Source: Guillardia theta CCMP2712
Taxonomy: Eukaryota; Cryptophyceae; Pyrenomonadales; Geminigeraceae
NCBI RefSeq assembly: GCF_000315625.1
Contig: NW_005434612.1
Span: 78,381 to 142,380 of the forward strand
Direction of reading: 5' to 3'
Length of the DNA stretch: 64,000 nt
Positions 1 through 12,000 of the stretch are shown one piece after another (the stretch's first letter is position 1; the number at the start of each line of letters is the position of its first letter). Position numbers and translations under genes: made by a program. Under the pieces are notes generated by a model. The model saw nothing but the letters and a program-made list of their open reading frames with translations, had not been told where the DNA came from and made no database searches.

Positions 1-540
1 GCCCCTCCCCGCTGTACCCTGCCTGCCCCTAGCCCCTGCCCCGACTCCACCGTCACCGCTCCCGTCGGCCCCGTCCCCGCCGCGTTCCCGCTCCCGATCT
101 CCGACGCCCCTCCCCTGTCGTACGTCCCGGCCTCCGACCTCGTCCCGACTTGCTCCGACACCGTCACCGCTGCCCTCAAGCTCCCCCCGGCCCCGGCCCC
201 TACCTTGCACGCTACCGACGTCTCCGACTCCCACCGGCTCCCCTCGCACCCGGTCTCTCCTACCCGCCCCTCCCCGCTGTACTCCGCTGCCCCTAGCCCT
301 GCCCCGATCACCGTCACGCTCCTCGCCCCCGTCCCCGCCGCGTTCCCGCTCCCGATCTCCGACGCCCCTCCCCTGTCGTACGTCCCGGCCTCCGACCTCG
401 TCCCGACTTGCTCCGACACCGTCACCGCTGCCCTCAAGCTCCCCCCGGCCCCGGCCCCTACCTTGCACGCTACCGACGTCTCCGACTCCCACCGGCTCCC
501 CTCGCACCCGGTCTCTCCTACCCGCCCCTCCCCGCTGTAC
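1..540. repeat. Near-identical tandem repeat, ~258 bp unit
   Basis: The string gcccctccccgctgtac recurs at 1, 266 and 524, giving spacings of 265 and 258 bp. The 258-bp unit is 86 codons and keeps the minus-strand frame; the 265-bp spacing does not. The array codes for the C-terminal repeats of the secreted protein on the minus strand. It is much more GC-rich than the unique part of that gene. Confidence 0.85.
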
Positions 541-1739
541 CCCGTTGTTTGTGTCATTTGACCAATTAGTGTTATCAAGGTGTTCATTTTGTATGGGGTG
601 TTTTTGTATGACATTGATGATGTTTCAGGGGCATCATAGGATGCAATGCCTGTCACGGTTCCCTTATGGGTCAGGATTGTCACCAGTGTTGTTAATCCGC
701 TCTCTGTTCCCTCCGCAATTCTGCACAATACCGACGTCTCCGACGCCCACCGGCTCCCTTCGCATGCCGTGTCCCCTATCCTTGCCTGCCCACTGTATTC
801 TGTGCTTCCAAGGGCAGACCCTATTATGGTCACAATAGTTGAGCCCGTCCCTGGATGGTTTCCTTCTAACAAGGAAGCAGGAAAGGGATAACATTCGGTA
901 GGGTCGTTCACGCCACCGGTACATTTGTTGCATGTTGCATCGTTGGTATTACTGCATACGGTCAGGTACTCACTTGCTCCACATGACAGCGTTGAACAAT
1001 TAGTACAGTAATTCATGTCTGCAGTCCGATAAGTTCCTGACGGACAGGTTACACAGGACCCTGAATCAAGTTCGAAGCCAGCCGGACAGGGGCTCGAACA
1101 ATTATCAATCGATGTAGAACCTGTGCTCTTGGTGGTATTCAGCTTGGTCGGACAACTAGTACAACCGTCTATCGCAATTTCAGCCCAGTTCAGACTATCA
1201 ATGCTGGCATCTTTATACGTCCAAAGATATCGCCCTTTCAAGGTACACGAAATGTTGTGCACGTCATCTATGCTAGTGAACACACCCGTTGTTCCACATA
1301 GAGAATTGTTTAGGGCATCATAACTGTCGTCTCCTATATAGATCGAGACATTGTCATCTCGATATGTCAGCGCCGCATCCCTATTCGGCCAGATAGCCAC
1401 TGCCTGTATATCTTTCGATTCGCCCAGATCAATTCTCCACCATCGAATCTGTTCTGAGCCTGTTAAAATGAAATCGTATATATTGTTGTCGTATCCGTTC
1501 GTGCAAGGATACAGAGTAGAATTGTAGTAGCTAGATTGAGTGCACGAGCACAAACTTGTTCCATCAGTTGAACCACAATCTTCGAGTGAGATCATGTATC
1601 CAGTACTACTGTAGAAACCAATCGGACAATCAGCCAGAGAATGGCCAGGTTGGGATTGTGACAAGGAAGTCAAGGCAGCAAACACCAGGATGAACAAGCA
1701 AGACGAAATTTTGGATCGCATGGCCAGGAATGCTTGCAT
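1..1739 (-). CDS. Secreted Cys-rich repeat protein with discoidin-like domain (3' end missing)
   Basis: Reading the minus strand from ATG at 1739, the frame stays open to about position 30, some 570 codons. The start carries a signal peptide with a hydrophobic core (SSCLFILVFAALTSL). Next comes an F5/8C (discoidin)-like domain with the motif WWRIDLG near residue 110, then a Cys-rich segment of TNFR/ephrin type (CPSGTYRTADMNYC). The rest is ~86-residue repeats with cores such as VGETGCEGSRWESETSVACK, separated by VTVIGAGLG-like stretches. The role is probably extracellular or cell-surface binding, inferred from these domains; the ligand is unknown. The last ~20 bases at the window edge shift frame relative to the other repeat copies, so either the array changes frame there or the sequence has an indel. 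No intron is needed. Confidence 0.75.
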   Translation of the reverse strand, partial: MQAFLAMRSKISSCLFILVFAALTSLSQSQPGHSLADCPIGFYSSTGYMISLEDCGSTDGTSLCSCTQSSYYNSTLYPCTNGYDNNIYDFILTGSEQIRWWRIDLGESKDIQAVAIWPNRDAALTYRDDNVSIYIGDDSYDALNNSLCGTTGVFTSIDDVHNISCTLKGRYLWTYKDASIDSLNWAEIAIDGCTSCPTKLNTTKSTGSTSIDNCSSPCPAGFELDSGSCVTCPSGTYRTADMNYCTNCSTLSCGASEYLTVCSNTNDATCNKCTGGVNDPTECYPFPASLLEGNHPGTGSTIVTIIGSALGSTEYSGQARIGDTACEGSRWASETSVLCRIAEGTESGLTTLVTILTHKGTVTGIASYDAPETSSMSYKNTPYKMNTLITLIGQMTQTTGYSGEGRVGETGCEGSRWESETSVACKVGAGAGGSLRAAVTVSEQVGTRSEAGTYDRGGASEIGSGNAAGTGARSVTVIGAGLGAAEYSGEGRVGETGCEGSRWESETSVACKVGAGAGGSLRAAVTVSEQVGTRSEAGTYDRGGASEIGSGNAAGTGPTGAVTVESGQGLGAGRVQRGG

Positions 1740-3311
1740 ATCAACAGTTATCGACTCTAGCTTGTTTGATGTGATATTACGCTCACAATAGCGAATACTC
1801 GGATCGCCAAATCAGTCCGAGCATTCTTCTATCTCTCCTAGACGGATCTTTTCACTTGTGGGAATCGAGATTTGCTGTTCCCTCCCGGAATAACCCCGCG
1901 GTCCACCGATCCCCTGCCATCATGCTCTGAGAGCGCTTCGCTCGCACAAGCTCTCCTGCCCCACCCCCTCATTCAACCCCCATCCCTCACATGTCTACAG
2001 GGGTACATAAATGACTATCCCAGTCAATCTCGGATCCTGACTGGCTGTAACGCACGGACGAATTCTTGTAACGGTTGCCATGATCATCGTATTTGACTGC
2101 TGGCTGTGCGACAGTGTCACAACATTGTCCTCTTTCTGATTTTTTTAACCTACTTGTTGAAACATGAGTAAATTCAATGCTGGTCTCCCGGGCCCGGCCG
2201 TGCCGCTGAGTCGGACTCTAAGCTCAGGCCCGCTGCAGCCAGAGCCCGCGTGCCACTATGACACTGGCTGTCACTGTGTGACCGGACTGGGACAGGCCGG
2301 GCTGAGCGGTGCCGAGTCCCCCCCGCCCCGGATACTCGGGAGGGGATAACTCGATCAGACCACGGCGCCCGGTCCTGTCCGTAACCGGCGTCACGTAGTA
2401 CAGGCCGGGCCCGGCCGCCGCCGGGGGCCGGCCCCCGGGAGTGGCGGCTGTAAGAACTTGGGTTCTGACAAACCTCTCAGAAGTTCTTTCAGACGCGATA
2501 AGTTCAAGGCGTGCGTCTAATCAGGTTGTGAACCAAGTGAAGCCTGCAGGTCCAAGCTAGTGGGGGCGGCGCCGGAGGAATCAAGAGGCGCCGGCGGTCG
2601 AAGAGGCATCTACTCGTACAGTGGTGGAAGTAAGGCGGGGGTGAGCGAAGGGAAGCTGTTTGGTTGGTCTTGCTGCTACGAGTGTTGGGAATAAAGTGCT
2701 GGAGATTGTTGGGAAGTTGATCTGAGTTATCTGAGGTGTTTGGTTGGCTTGGTGTCTTCGTGCGCACATCATCTGTGAGTCTTGGTCTTTGGCTTATCAG
2801 TCAGCTGTTGAGCTGTTCTACTAGTCATTTATCTGTGCACAGACTCTAGAGGAGTCTCGAATTGATTCCAATAGCGGCCTCAACTCAGTCACTGAGTGTT
2901 GATGGCCCCCCGGCCGGGCGGACTCGGGACCGGGACGCCGGCCCCCCGGGCCCGGAAGTTTCAGCCACTTCGAGAAGGTCCTAAGACCACCCCAGTACCC
3001 TATCCAACCACCCCTACCACCCCTCTCTCGTGATCCCACGGGGTTCTCCCTCTTCACGTACAACATCGCACCGACCCCTTCGCTACTACCCCTGGTTTCT
3101 CCATATTACTGACCCTCGGCAAAGCACCTCATGGCCCCATACAGTTTCTGGGGGATGACCCCTACAACAAAATTTTACCGTCATGCACATACCCCTAGTT
3201 TCCTCGTTGTTGAACCTACCCTCTTTACAAAAAGTACCCACCCCTTTTTAATATTTTGATGACCCACCCTACCTGTCTCGCTATTCTTCGCTGTGCAATG
3301 CACATAGCGCC
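1740..3311. other. Intergenic region with GC-rich palindromic islands
   Basis: I see no convincing gene. GC-rich blocks built from GGGCCCGG-type palindromes lie at about 2185-2345, 2398-2445 and 2905-2955. A pyrimidine-rich tract with CCACCC/TACCCC motifs follows (2985-3260), including gtacccacccct near 3231. It is the shared spacer of the divergently transcribed secreted protein and kinase genes, so it should contain both promoters, but no clear core element stands out. Confidence 0.5.
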
Positions 3312-5334
3312 ATGACGACATCAAGGAAGAGGATGAGAGGAGAAGGGCCTTGTGGGGCTCTCATGCAGTTAGCATCCATGAGCATGGCCGATCATCAGCT
3401 TACTGATCAGCATGTTGAAGATGTTGCGCTCGCCATCATCCTTCAGGCGGCATCCAATCGGTTGGATTCTTCTGGTGAACTCTTCCTCAAGATGTGTGCC
3501 ACCTTCAACCTTGAGAGTCCGACCATTCTAGCGGCACAGGAGCATTACGCTTCCGTCATGCAGGCTCTTAGTGATTACACACCTGCGCCTGAACAAATTG
3601 AGAATGGTATCAATGGTTCAGAAAAGGAAGTTAATGGCGCGACCCAAGGTGGTTGTTGTTGTGAGGAAATTGTTCAACCTGCTGGAAAGAGTGCGTGTAG
3701 CGATGGCCCGTCTACATATCGGACTATGTCAACATGCTGTCAAGAAGTCGTAAAGCTTCGGTCGAAAAAGAGAGATTCGGCTTTCATAGAGGTCGGAGAA
3801 CTTGTACAGAGGCTGAGTAAGGTTTGTATGTCCCAGTTTATGGCCAACATTCGAAAGAGAGTGCGCGAAACAGTGCCCAATCTTGTCGGTGTGCAGCAAC
3901 CAGCCCCACAAAAGTGGAAGCTAGGTCGAATTCTCGGTTCTGGGGCATTTGGAGAGTGTAGATTGGCTATTTGTCAAGACACAGGAATGTTGTTTGCTGT
4001 GAAATCTGTAGCGCTCAAAGGTTCACACAAAGAGATCTCGAGTACATTGACGTCCCTTCAAAGAGAGGTAAATCAAATATGTGCTGCTTACAGCCCAATA
4101 CCCTATTTCCTCTTAATTCCATTTATAAGAGCACTCCTGTAAACATTTTCCTAACCCTTGCTTTTTAATAGATTGGGGTTTTGCGTGGAATGGCTCATCC
4201 TCATGTGGTGGAAGTTTATGGAGTCTCGTTGGACCTTGGTTCAGGAAATATTGATGCCACAGAGTTACAGGATCTGAAAGACAACTGCAATCCTTGTCAC
4301 GCGAGGATAAATATTTCTATGGAATTCATGGAAGGTGGATCGCTGGCCAAGTTGGTGGAAGAGTTTGGACCCCTCTCAGAAGGCTTGGCTGCATTCTATG
4401 CTAAGCAAATTGTTAGTTTATTGTTTTCTTGCCGTTCTGTCGTTGACTTCTTCTTACACGTGGTTGTTTACAGATTATTGGCCTTGAATACTTGCACGTT
4501 CATGGCATCATCCATGGCGACATAAAGCCAGCAAACTGCCTCTTAGACAAGAACGGGGTCTTGAAATTGTCCGACTTCGGATGTGCGCAGATTGTGGGAT
4601 GTGACAGGGTTGGAGGACGTTTCCTCGAGGCTCAAAGTGGAACTTCCGATGTCCTGGAACTAATCCGCAACAGCAGCTATGGACAGCAATTCTGTTCGAA
4701 CCTGGAGAGTGCAGAGTCTCATTCCAATGATCATGGCAGAGTGAAGAATCTAGAGGGCACACCCAGTTACATGGCACCTGAAGTCATTCGGAAGAAGGCA
4801 TACAGTCCGAAGGCAGATATTTGGGCCCTGGGGTTGACGGTGTTGGAAATCATGACGGGGGTTGCGAGTTATGACGCATCCAACCCATTCACCGTCATGT
4901 TCCTCGTCGGTCGTGGCGTTGAGCCGAAGGTTCCTGATACGCTTGGTAAGGAGGCCCAAAATTTTGTTTCGGATTGCTGCCGTGCTTCAGCTATACTTCG
5001 ACCAACAGCATCGCAACTCTTGTCAAACCCATTCATTCTGCATGCAAACCAGGATGCCGCTGAGAAGTATCGCAATACGGAAAAAATCCTGAATGTTGCC
5101 ATGCTTCGTCTCATGGCGTCGATCTGTGGAAGTGAACCTGCCAGTCATAACAGGGCAATTTTACCTCCTCCGCGAAATGTGGAACTGATAACTGCAGTCG
5201 AAGACGTTGAAATCGAAAACAGTGATCTTCCGATGAGTGTTACCACCAGAGTGGCATTGAGCTCTCTGCTTAACCAGGGTCAGGTTGTTCAGTTAGAATC
5301 AGACTCTCCGAAAGGTCAAGATCAAACAACATGA
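3312..5334 (+). CDS. Protein serine/threonine kinase, STE/MAP3K-like
   Basis: Three exons (3312-4067, 4172-4411, 4474-5334) join in phase to give ~618 residues. The kinase domain starts near residue 203, after a low-similarity N-terminal region. Visible motifs are the Gly-rich loop GSGAFGE (about 209-215), the ATP-binding Lys in FAVK (K231), the catalytic loop HGDIKPAN (Asp348), DFG (366-368) and MAPE in the activation segment. HGD instead of HRD is tolerated in STE-like kinases. The end of the loop before APE is long and may be a regulatory insert. The introns are 104 and 62 nt with normal GT-AG ends. It probably acts in a cytosolic MAP-kinase-type cascade (family inference); substrate unknown. 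Confidence 0.88.
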
Positions 5335-5952
5335 TTGAGGCCACTTCCGAGTTGTTTATTTAGTAAAGTAGCACTTGTTCTCAGACTTTGGTCGCAGGGC
5401 TGTTGGATGTTCAGGCGGCCTCGGCCCGGACGGACTCATGGCTGATTCAATCCGATCGGATCATGTCACAACTCGTTTATTTTTCAGTTGACGCTGGTTG
5501 GCCGGGCAGAGTCCCGGCGGAGTTCCCGGTGACTGCCGCTGTGCCGCCTGAGTGCGGCGCGGCAGCCCGGGACTCCGGGACCACTCCGATCACCGAGCCG
5601 TTTCAGGATCCATTGCAGCCGTTAGTAAAAAACTCGTCAGTGCATGGCGTGATGGCAGCGGGGGGCCGAAGGAGCGTGGCTGCGGCGATGCTACTGGTAG
5701 GCCATGCGAAGGAGACAAAGAGCGGGGGATATGTATATCAATGTAGAACCAAGATGAAACTTGACCTTGCCAAGATCAAAGTTCGTCTTGATGTCAGAGC
5801 ATGCGATGCTTGTTCTTGCGGGATCCATTGGTCCAATCAGATTTCTGTGTTTCCCTGCATGCATACCATTAATTACAATCATTCCATGGCTGAGAGAGGA
5901 GGGAAAATGTGCAATGCTTCGGTATGGATGCTGACGCTTGTTCTTTTAGGCA
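5335..5952. other. Intergenic region, partly GC-rich
   Basis: It holds a GC-rich stretch with gccgggcag/cccggg motifs (about 5410-5590) like the islands elsewhere in the window. An open frame here has no recognisable domain and I do not call it a gene. The end of this stretch must hold the Nudix promoter. Confidence 0.4.
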
Positions 5953-6803
5953 ATGAGCGTGTCTCATGTAGCAGCTTTCTCGCACTCGTTTCTTCCCCTA
6001 CGGAGCGGAATCTCGCACATGTCTAGCATCAAATCGAATGAGCACCAGATTATTCATCAAAGCAAGAACACGAGACAGTGCGTGACTACCAGTCACAGGG
6101 ACTCTGTAAAACTTTACTCTAGCCATGGTGAATCTGAAGCCAAAGTGAGGATTGTTGGTGCTATCGTAGAAAGAAACGGCAAGTTTCTCATGGTGGAGAG
6201 ATTGAGACGCTCAAGGGGCTATTTCGAGTTTCCAGGTATTAAGAGCATTCTTTCGGCCAACCCCTTGACTCACCTGATGTTCTCCAAGGTGGAAAAGTAG
6301 AGGAGGGCGAGTCGGACGAGCACGCGCTGGTGCGGGAGCTCAAGGAGGAATTGTCCGTCGAAGGAAAGGTAGGAGGGAATAAGGAGTAGGTGTCAGAGGT
6401 GCTGAATTGAGTTGCAAGCTTATCAACGCCGATCCGTTCGCTAGAGGAGAAGATGGTCCTGTACAGGTAGCTATGGTGACGAGAGCCTATGGTGATGTGA
6501 CGCTGAACCTACAGCTCACTTGCTATCGAGTTGAGATCTTCGGGGAGCCAAAACCAGATTCCGACACGCTTAACCTCAAGTGCGTTCTAATTTCGCCTGA
6601 CCTGGTAGCGATCGACAATTGATCGTGTCTTCCGCAGGTGGTTCAGTGCTGACGAGCTCAATTCTATCGCCATTCCTCCTGCAGACAGGCAAGTCGTGAG
6701 CAGTTGATGGGATCTTTGGGACTCAACTTCTGACAGGGCCGTGGTCAGTGGACTACTGAAACAGTCACAATCTAATGCCTCAAAGAATCAACAGTCGGGA
6801 TAA
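5953..6803 (+). CDS. Nudix hydrolase, possibly organelle-targeted
   Basis: Five exons (5953-6235, 6289-6368, 6419-6579, 6638-6688, 6737-6803) join in phase to ~213 residues. The Nudix box is complete across the first junction: GGKVEEGE, then RELKEELSVEG, matching GX5EX7REUXEEXGU. This motif binds the metal and hydrolyses a nucleoside diphosphate linked to another group; the substrate cannot be read from sequence. The first ~55 residues precede the domain and are rich in Ser, His and Arg without acidic clusters, so a targeting peptide is possible. The fourth intron is GC-AG (gcaagt donor after 6688). The second acceptor at 6418 was chosen because it alone keeps phase. Confidence 0.85.
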
Positions 6804-6880
6804 GAAAACATTTCAGACTTCGCCTCAAATTTATTTCAATACACAATCTTGTACTTGTAACGAATGTGCACCAGGATGGA

Positions 6881-8414
6881 TCAGTCGAGGCAGTATGCTA
6901 AACTTCCATCGTCGCCCTTCCTAATCAGCATAACTCTCCCTTCTCCAAGTACTCGGGTGTGCAGAAGATGTTCAAACTCTTCCATTACGTCTTGTGGCAA
7001 TTCCCTACTGTGATAGCGAGTAGTTTTGACGATGGAGGCATCCTCCAATTTCAGTCTTAGTGTTTCCATTTCCTTGTCTTTGCTCGCGACAATTTGTTGG
7101 TGCAAGGCTCTCTCAGATTCTAGAAGCTTGTTCAGTCTGTCAATCTCAGACCGCAAAGATTGATCCGACTGAAAGATCCTCATGGGCGATGTTGGTTGTT
7201 CATCAGCGTTGAACAAGACTCTCCGGATTGGAAATCTTTCCCTCAAATCTGGCGACGAGTCATCTGTGCATGACGACAGAGGAGACGAAAGATCCTCTTT
7301 GTCTGCATGGTTTGAGAGTGAACACAACAAGAGAAAAATCCTAACCCTGCATGCTATTCGTGAAACTGTTCACGAAGATCATCGCTCGCTGCTCCTCTAG
7401 CATTCGACGATAGTTGAGCACGCTTTCAACATCCTCAAGCTCTACAGTGCGCAAGCAGACCAATTCGACTATCACCTGTCATCCAGGTTCACGTGCCCGC
7501 ATGTCCTCTGCACTGACTTGACCTCTCTCTCCAATCCGTTCCTCAACCTCATCAGCCTGAGGACAACCCTTTCACCCTCGTCTCGCGTCAAATGATCCTC
7601 ACGGCTGACGTCCCTGACCGTGCTGTGTCAAACCGCAAGAAGGCCAGGAGCAAGCAAGAGAACACGTTGAGAGATAAAGCACGCTCTGATCGTCTATCGA
7701 GATGATTCGGTCGCCTTTGAAGATCTGCATCAAGGTCATCACACGTTGACCTCAGACTCCTGACACCTTCTGGCTGAAGTATGCCGACGATCCTGGAAGA
7801 ATTCGATCTACCGTCCATGAAACATCTTTCAACTCATCGCATCCCTCCAGAACGATGCCTGTCGACACCCTCAATCCTTGTTCTTCAACCCTTTGACTAG
7901 AGGGGAAGATCTCTTCCGCAACATGAAGCAACGTCGTGTTCCTTCTGGTCCTGTCGAAGGCTTCAAAGGTGATTTCAAACGCTTTTCCTGGAGTCCCACT
8001 CAGCAATCTCTGCGTCTGCAAGGAGTCAGGTGATCCCATCGTGACAACAAGGAGGGAGAGCTCACTGTTTCTTGAATGATTCCTTCCTTGCCTGCTGAGA
8101 TAAGCTCTCCATTGATCGCTACAATCGAATCGCCCAGTGCTATGCTGCCACTACAGAAGGCAGGCAGTCTACCAAATCTTTCACGTCGAGCGATCAAAGC
8201 TCGATATTTTCTCACCCCACCCTCATGCTTTTCACCATGGCCTGCAGAATGCACACGGTCAGTGGGACGAAGTGAAGGAGCGAAGACACTGAGATGAAGT
8301 GAAGGAGCGAAGACACTGAGATGAACAGCTCTCCAGCTGATCTTCAGCAACAAGACTCACTCGGCCTCTAGATTCCACGAGCGAAATGCCGAAACCGACG
8401 ATGCTTCTTGACAT
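6881..8414 (-). CDS. Two-PDZ-domain protein with C-terminal coiled coil
   Basis: Seven exons (8414-8361, 8227-8066, 8015-7767, 7724-7666, 7622-7493, 7439-7346, 7302-6881) join with agreeing phases to ~389 residues. The first PDZ runs from VGFGISLVES through GSIALGDSIVAINGE to KAFEITFEA. The second runs from STGIVLEG through AYFSQKIFKGDRIISIDD to GERVVLRLMR, and its core is rebuilt only by splicing. The C-terminus has a heptad-like helix (LRSEIDRLNKLLESERALHQ). PDZ domains bind C-terminal peptides, so a scaffold role is likely. An upstream in-frame stop supports the start at 8414. The boundary after 7493 is the least certain. The 27-bp tandem repeat lies in its first intron. Confidence 0.72.
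8271..8324. repeat. 27-bp direct tandem duplication in an intron
   Basis: The unit beginning agtgaaggagcgaagac occurs twice in tandem with no visible mismatch. It lies inside the first intron of the minus-strand PDZ gene, so it does not affect the protein. Confidence 0.85.
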
Positions 8415-8729
8415 CTTCGGACACGAAATGAGTCAGTGCCGCCCCTGACATAGTGGGATCTTTCCTGCTCTTGATCCTCCGAACCATCCTCCTTGTCAAC
8501 CTCCTCCTCCAATCCTACATGCTGACCCTCCTAGTCCTCCTCACTCTGACCTGCATCTTCTGCGATTCGCTTTCAAAACCCCATAATCTCGAAAAAGTCT
8601 ACACTCCCAACCCCCTACCCCCCATCCCAGCCCACCCTACCCCCCCTTCTACACACTCTTCCCTTGTCAAATCTTGTCACAGTCAGTTATCTCATGGCCC
8701 AGCGCGACCAGCCAAGGTGATGCGAAGCG

Positions 8730-8922
8730 ATGGTGGTGGTGATGATGATGATGGTGATGATGATGATGGTGATGATGATGATGATGATGATGGTGATGGT
8801 GATGATGGAGATGGAGATGGTGATGGTGATGGTGATGGTGATGGTGATGGTGATGGTGATGGTGATGGTGATGGTGATGGTGATGGTGATGGTGATGGTG
8901 ATGGTGATGATATGGAGGAGAA

Positions 8923-8953
<31 letters not shown>
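8730..8953. repeat. (GAT/GGT)n and (CAG)9 microsatellites
   Basis: A run of GATGGT and GATGAT units spans about 8730-8909, followed by nine CAG units at 8927-8953. It gives low-complexity open frames in several registers (Asp-Gly, His, Met-Val, Ser-Pro); I do not accept these as genes on that basis. It lies just upstream of the multi-C2 gene and could be its 5' leader or a first exon. Confidence 0.9.
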
Positions 8954-9039
8954 GGAGTAGGAAGAGGAGAAGGAGGGAGCAGGAGCAGGAGCAGGAGCAG
9001 GAACAGTACGAGGAAAGGGAAGCCCATGAACAGGTGGAG

Positions 9040-12000
9040 ATGAAATTGACGATGAGTATCTGCAGGAGCTTGCTGGAGAAGATCAAGAGGAGAAACAGTG
9101 ATGTCACAAGCTTCAGAAAAGATATAGAGCGGAGCAAGACGCTCCTACATATCAGGAGTGCGTTGAGAGATCTGCCAGCAGAGGTTGAGGAGCAAAGAGA
9201 CCAACTGCGATGGAGAAGAATACAGGTCAGATCTTGGTTCCTGCCTTCTTGAAACTAATGAATGAACTCCGCAGATGCACTCAAGGGAGGAGGAAGCAAA
9301 AGATGAGACGAATGCAAACTTGCAGGAGATTGAGAACCAAGCCAAGTACATTCATCGAAAGAATACATATCATTATCGAACTGTGGAAACTTTGAAGGAG
9401 ATTGAATCGAAGCTAGAGGTCGAATTGCAGCGAGTTCAAGCTGAAAACCTCGGGCGACATGGCGTATTGCGAGCGACAAGGAGCGTGCAAAATAGCCTTC
9501 TTGTCCGGCAGACACCCGTGAGCTGCCTTGAAGGTGGCGAATTGAAGAAGGGCAATGGACAAAACCTGTTGGAATCGAAACTTCGTGTCCCTTTGGACCA
9601 AGTTCAAGCTTTTTATTCGGGAGAGGTTTTGAAAATGTCGAAATCTAAGTTGTACAACCACGTTGTAGCAAACAAGAAGATCTGGGCCAGCGTAGAAGTG
9701 GGAGAGACTTCAAATGTAAGCTCCTTTGCAGTCTCATTACAATTTCATGAACCTGACAAGATGCAGATGGAGGGAGATGAAATTTTTCTGCCTCACGGGA
9801 GCGGGTTGCTGGAGTTTGACATCAAGCATGCCGAGTCGAAATCTTTCTTCTCTGGAAGGTTTTGGAAAGGAGCACGTATCGCACTGATTTGTTCCTCCTG
9901 CCGCTCTTGAGTTTTTGTCCTCAGGCCGCGGGCTCGGGGTGCAGCTCTGTGCAGATGGTGTTGAGCTTGCTGGGAGTTGGAAAGACGAAACGCTGGAAGG
10001 AGGATGCGTGATCTCGTATCAAAAGAGTACATTTGCTGGGCAGCTAAGGAGCAACGTGTGTCATGGGATCCTTTCACTGGACGGGGGTCAAGACTTCGAG
10101 GACTTCTGCAGGTTTGAGATGCACTGTTGGTATTGAGACATGGTGACTTGTCGTGCCAACAGATGTACAAAGTTGGAAGAAAATTTTGAGACGGCTACAA
10201 TCATCCATGGTAACTTCCAGATGGTCTGGGAGAGTGGGAGAGGGCTGTCTTTCAAGGAGGATGAGACGGCTGAGGATGGGCGATCAGAGTTGTCTGCGGG
10301 CAGTCAGCCGTTAGAGCTACCGTTTCAGCATGAGGAGGAAGCAGAAGAGACTGTCTCTGGTCATCACTTTGGGAGCGGAGAGATGAAATCAGACGAGGCG
10401 ACTCCTGGCAATGAGGAAGGCAGGGAACTGGAAGCGAGTCAGGACGCTAGACCACCAGGGGAAGATGTCGGTGAAGGCGAAGGAAGCACTTCATCTTCAA
10501 CATGCACTGACGACATCGAGACGATTCTTGAGGTGTCAACAATCACCAGCCCCATCATGTCATCTCCTGTCGTCGAGCGCCGAGACGTCATGTCGGAATC
10601 CTATGCAGCCTCCTTCATTCGACAAGTGCGCAATCTCGGAGAACAAGTCTGCGACGAATGTATGGTGGACGCTAGCGGGACAGTCCAGTCGATTCTCCAC
10701 CTGCTGAGAAGCGAAGAGGACTTGAACTTTGACAACTTACTTCTTTTTCTTTCGGACAAGATTGACAGGAGTGAGATCTCCCTTGTTGAGCTCAGCGACG
10801 AGGTGCATGAAGCCTTTGAGCAGCTCAAGACGATCCTGACGGCTCCTCATCATCGAGACCTGTGGGAGGAATTTGCGGGTGGAGGAGAAGGAACGATAGA
10901 AAGCGAACAGGTTGCGCATAGATCCTCCAGTTTTGATGAGCTCGACGAGCTTCCTTCGGGTAGACCAGCCAGTGAGGCAGGAGAGACTAGAGGAACTTCA
11001 GCATCGTCCTATGCTGCTTTCTCGGATGTGAACTACAAGCAGGATGTAGGGAAGGCGCTGCTGTTCACTTTGAGAGATGGGAGGAGACACAACAGGAAGT
11101 TTGAGAGCTCCGACCAGACGGTTGTCAAATGGCAGAGGTACAAAGAGATTGCGAGGAAAGCTTTCGATGTTGCAAGCGACGCCAACTTTGAAAGCGAGAG
11201 AGGGAGGGTCAGGGCAAGGGCAAGCTTCAAACTGGTATGCGGCTGTTCTCCTCTCCTTGCCTCATCTGATTGTTGTTGTCAATTAGAATGAAGCTCTCAA
11301 GAAGAAGACATTGTTCGTCCACGATGCTTGCAGAGAGAGGTTGAATGCTTTCACAATCTGCGTTGAGACTATCAAAGGTCTGCCCTTCTTGAAGAACTTT
11401 GGAACAGTTTTCTGGTTGCGAGTGGATGTCTACTTTGAAGAGGAGAACAGGAGGAGGCTGGTGCATCAATGCGACGAGATACTTGTCAAATCTTCGAGTG
11501 AGATCTTACTCAACTCCAGCTTCTCACTGCCCTCGTCATGTTTCGGCGACAGTGACCTTCTCGCGGTGCTGCTCGTGCGGACTTCGGAACCTTCGGGATG
11601 GAAAGTCGTTGGAGAGAGCAGGCTGAGTATTCCCGCAGACAACTGCATGCAGGAAGAAGTCGTCAGCAGGATTATGTTGAGCTACGAGGAGTTACAAGAC
11701 AACAACAGAACGACAGGGAGTGAAAGGGAAAGTTTACCATCGACACCAAGTGCGATGTCGCAGATGCTGACTTCCTCTCTTGAGAAATGGCTCAAATTAG
11801 TCTATCTGTCGATCGAAGACTACATGGTTGAGATCGGAACCGTTGCCGTGGTGTTCCTGTTGTGGAGGAGTCAGGTGAAACAGGCCCGAGACGCGTTCTT
11901 GGCCTCCCAAGGAATCTTCTGTGGGGTCAAGCGCGAGGAGAGCGTCAGAGACAAGACTCGATTCATGGGTAGTTACTTGACCTGTAGCCTGCGAAGAGGG

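Noticed and set aside
205-561. Plus-strand Pro/Ser-rich frame over the left tandem repeat
   Set aside because: It is the shadow of the minus-strand Cys-rich repeat protein, whose frame is open for ~570 codons and has a signal peptide and recognisable domains.
5388-6026. Plus-strand frame of ~210 codons upstream of and overlapping the Nudix start
   Set aside because: No motif, GC-island composition, and it overlaps the Nudix gene in another frame.
8667-9137. Minus-strand frame coding a long poly-His protein, and sister frames rich in Ser-Pro or Met-Val
   Set aside because: All arise from the (GAT/GGT)n microsatellite read in different registers; no domain or start context supports a gene.
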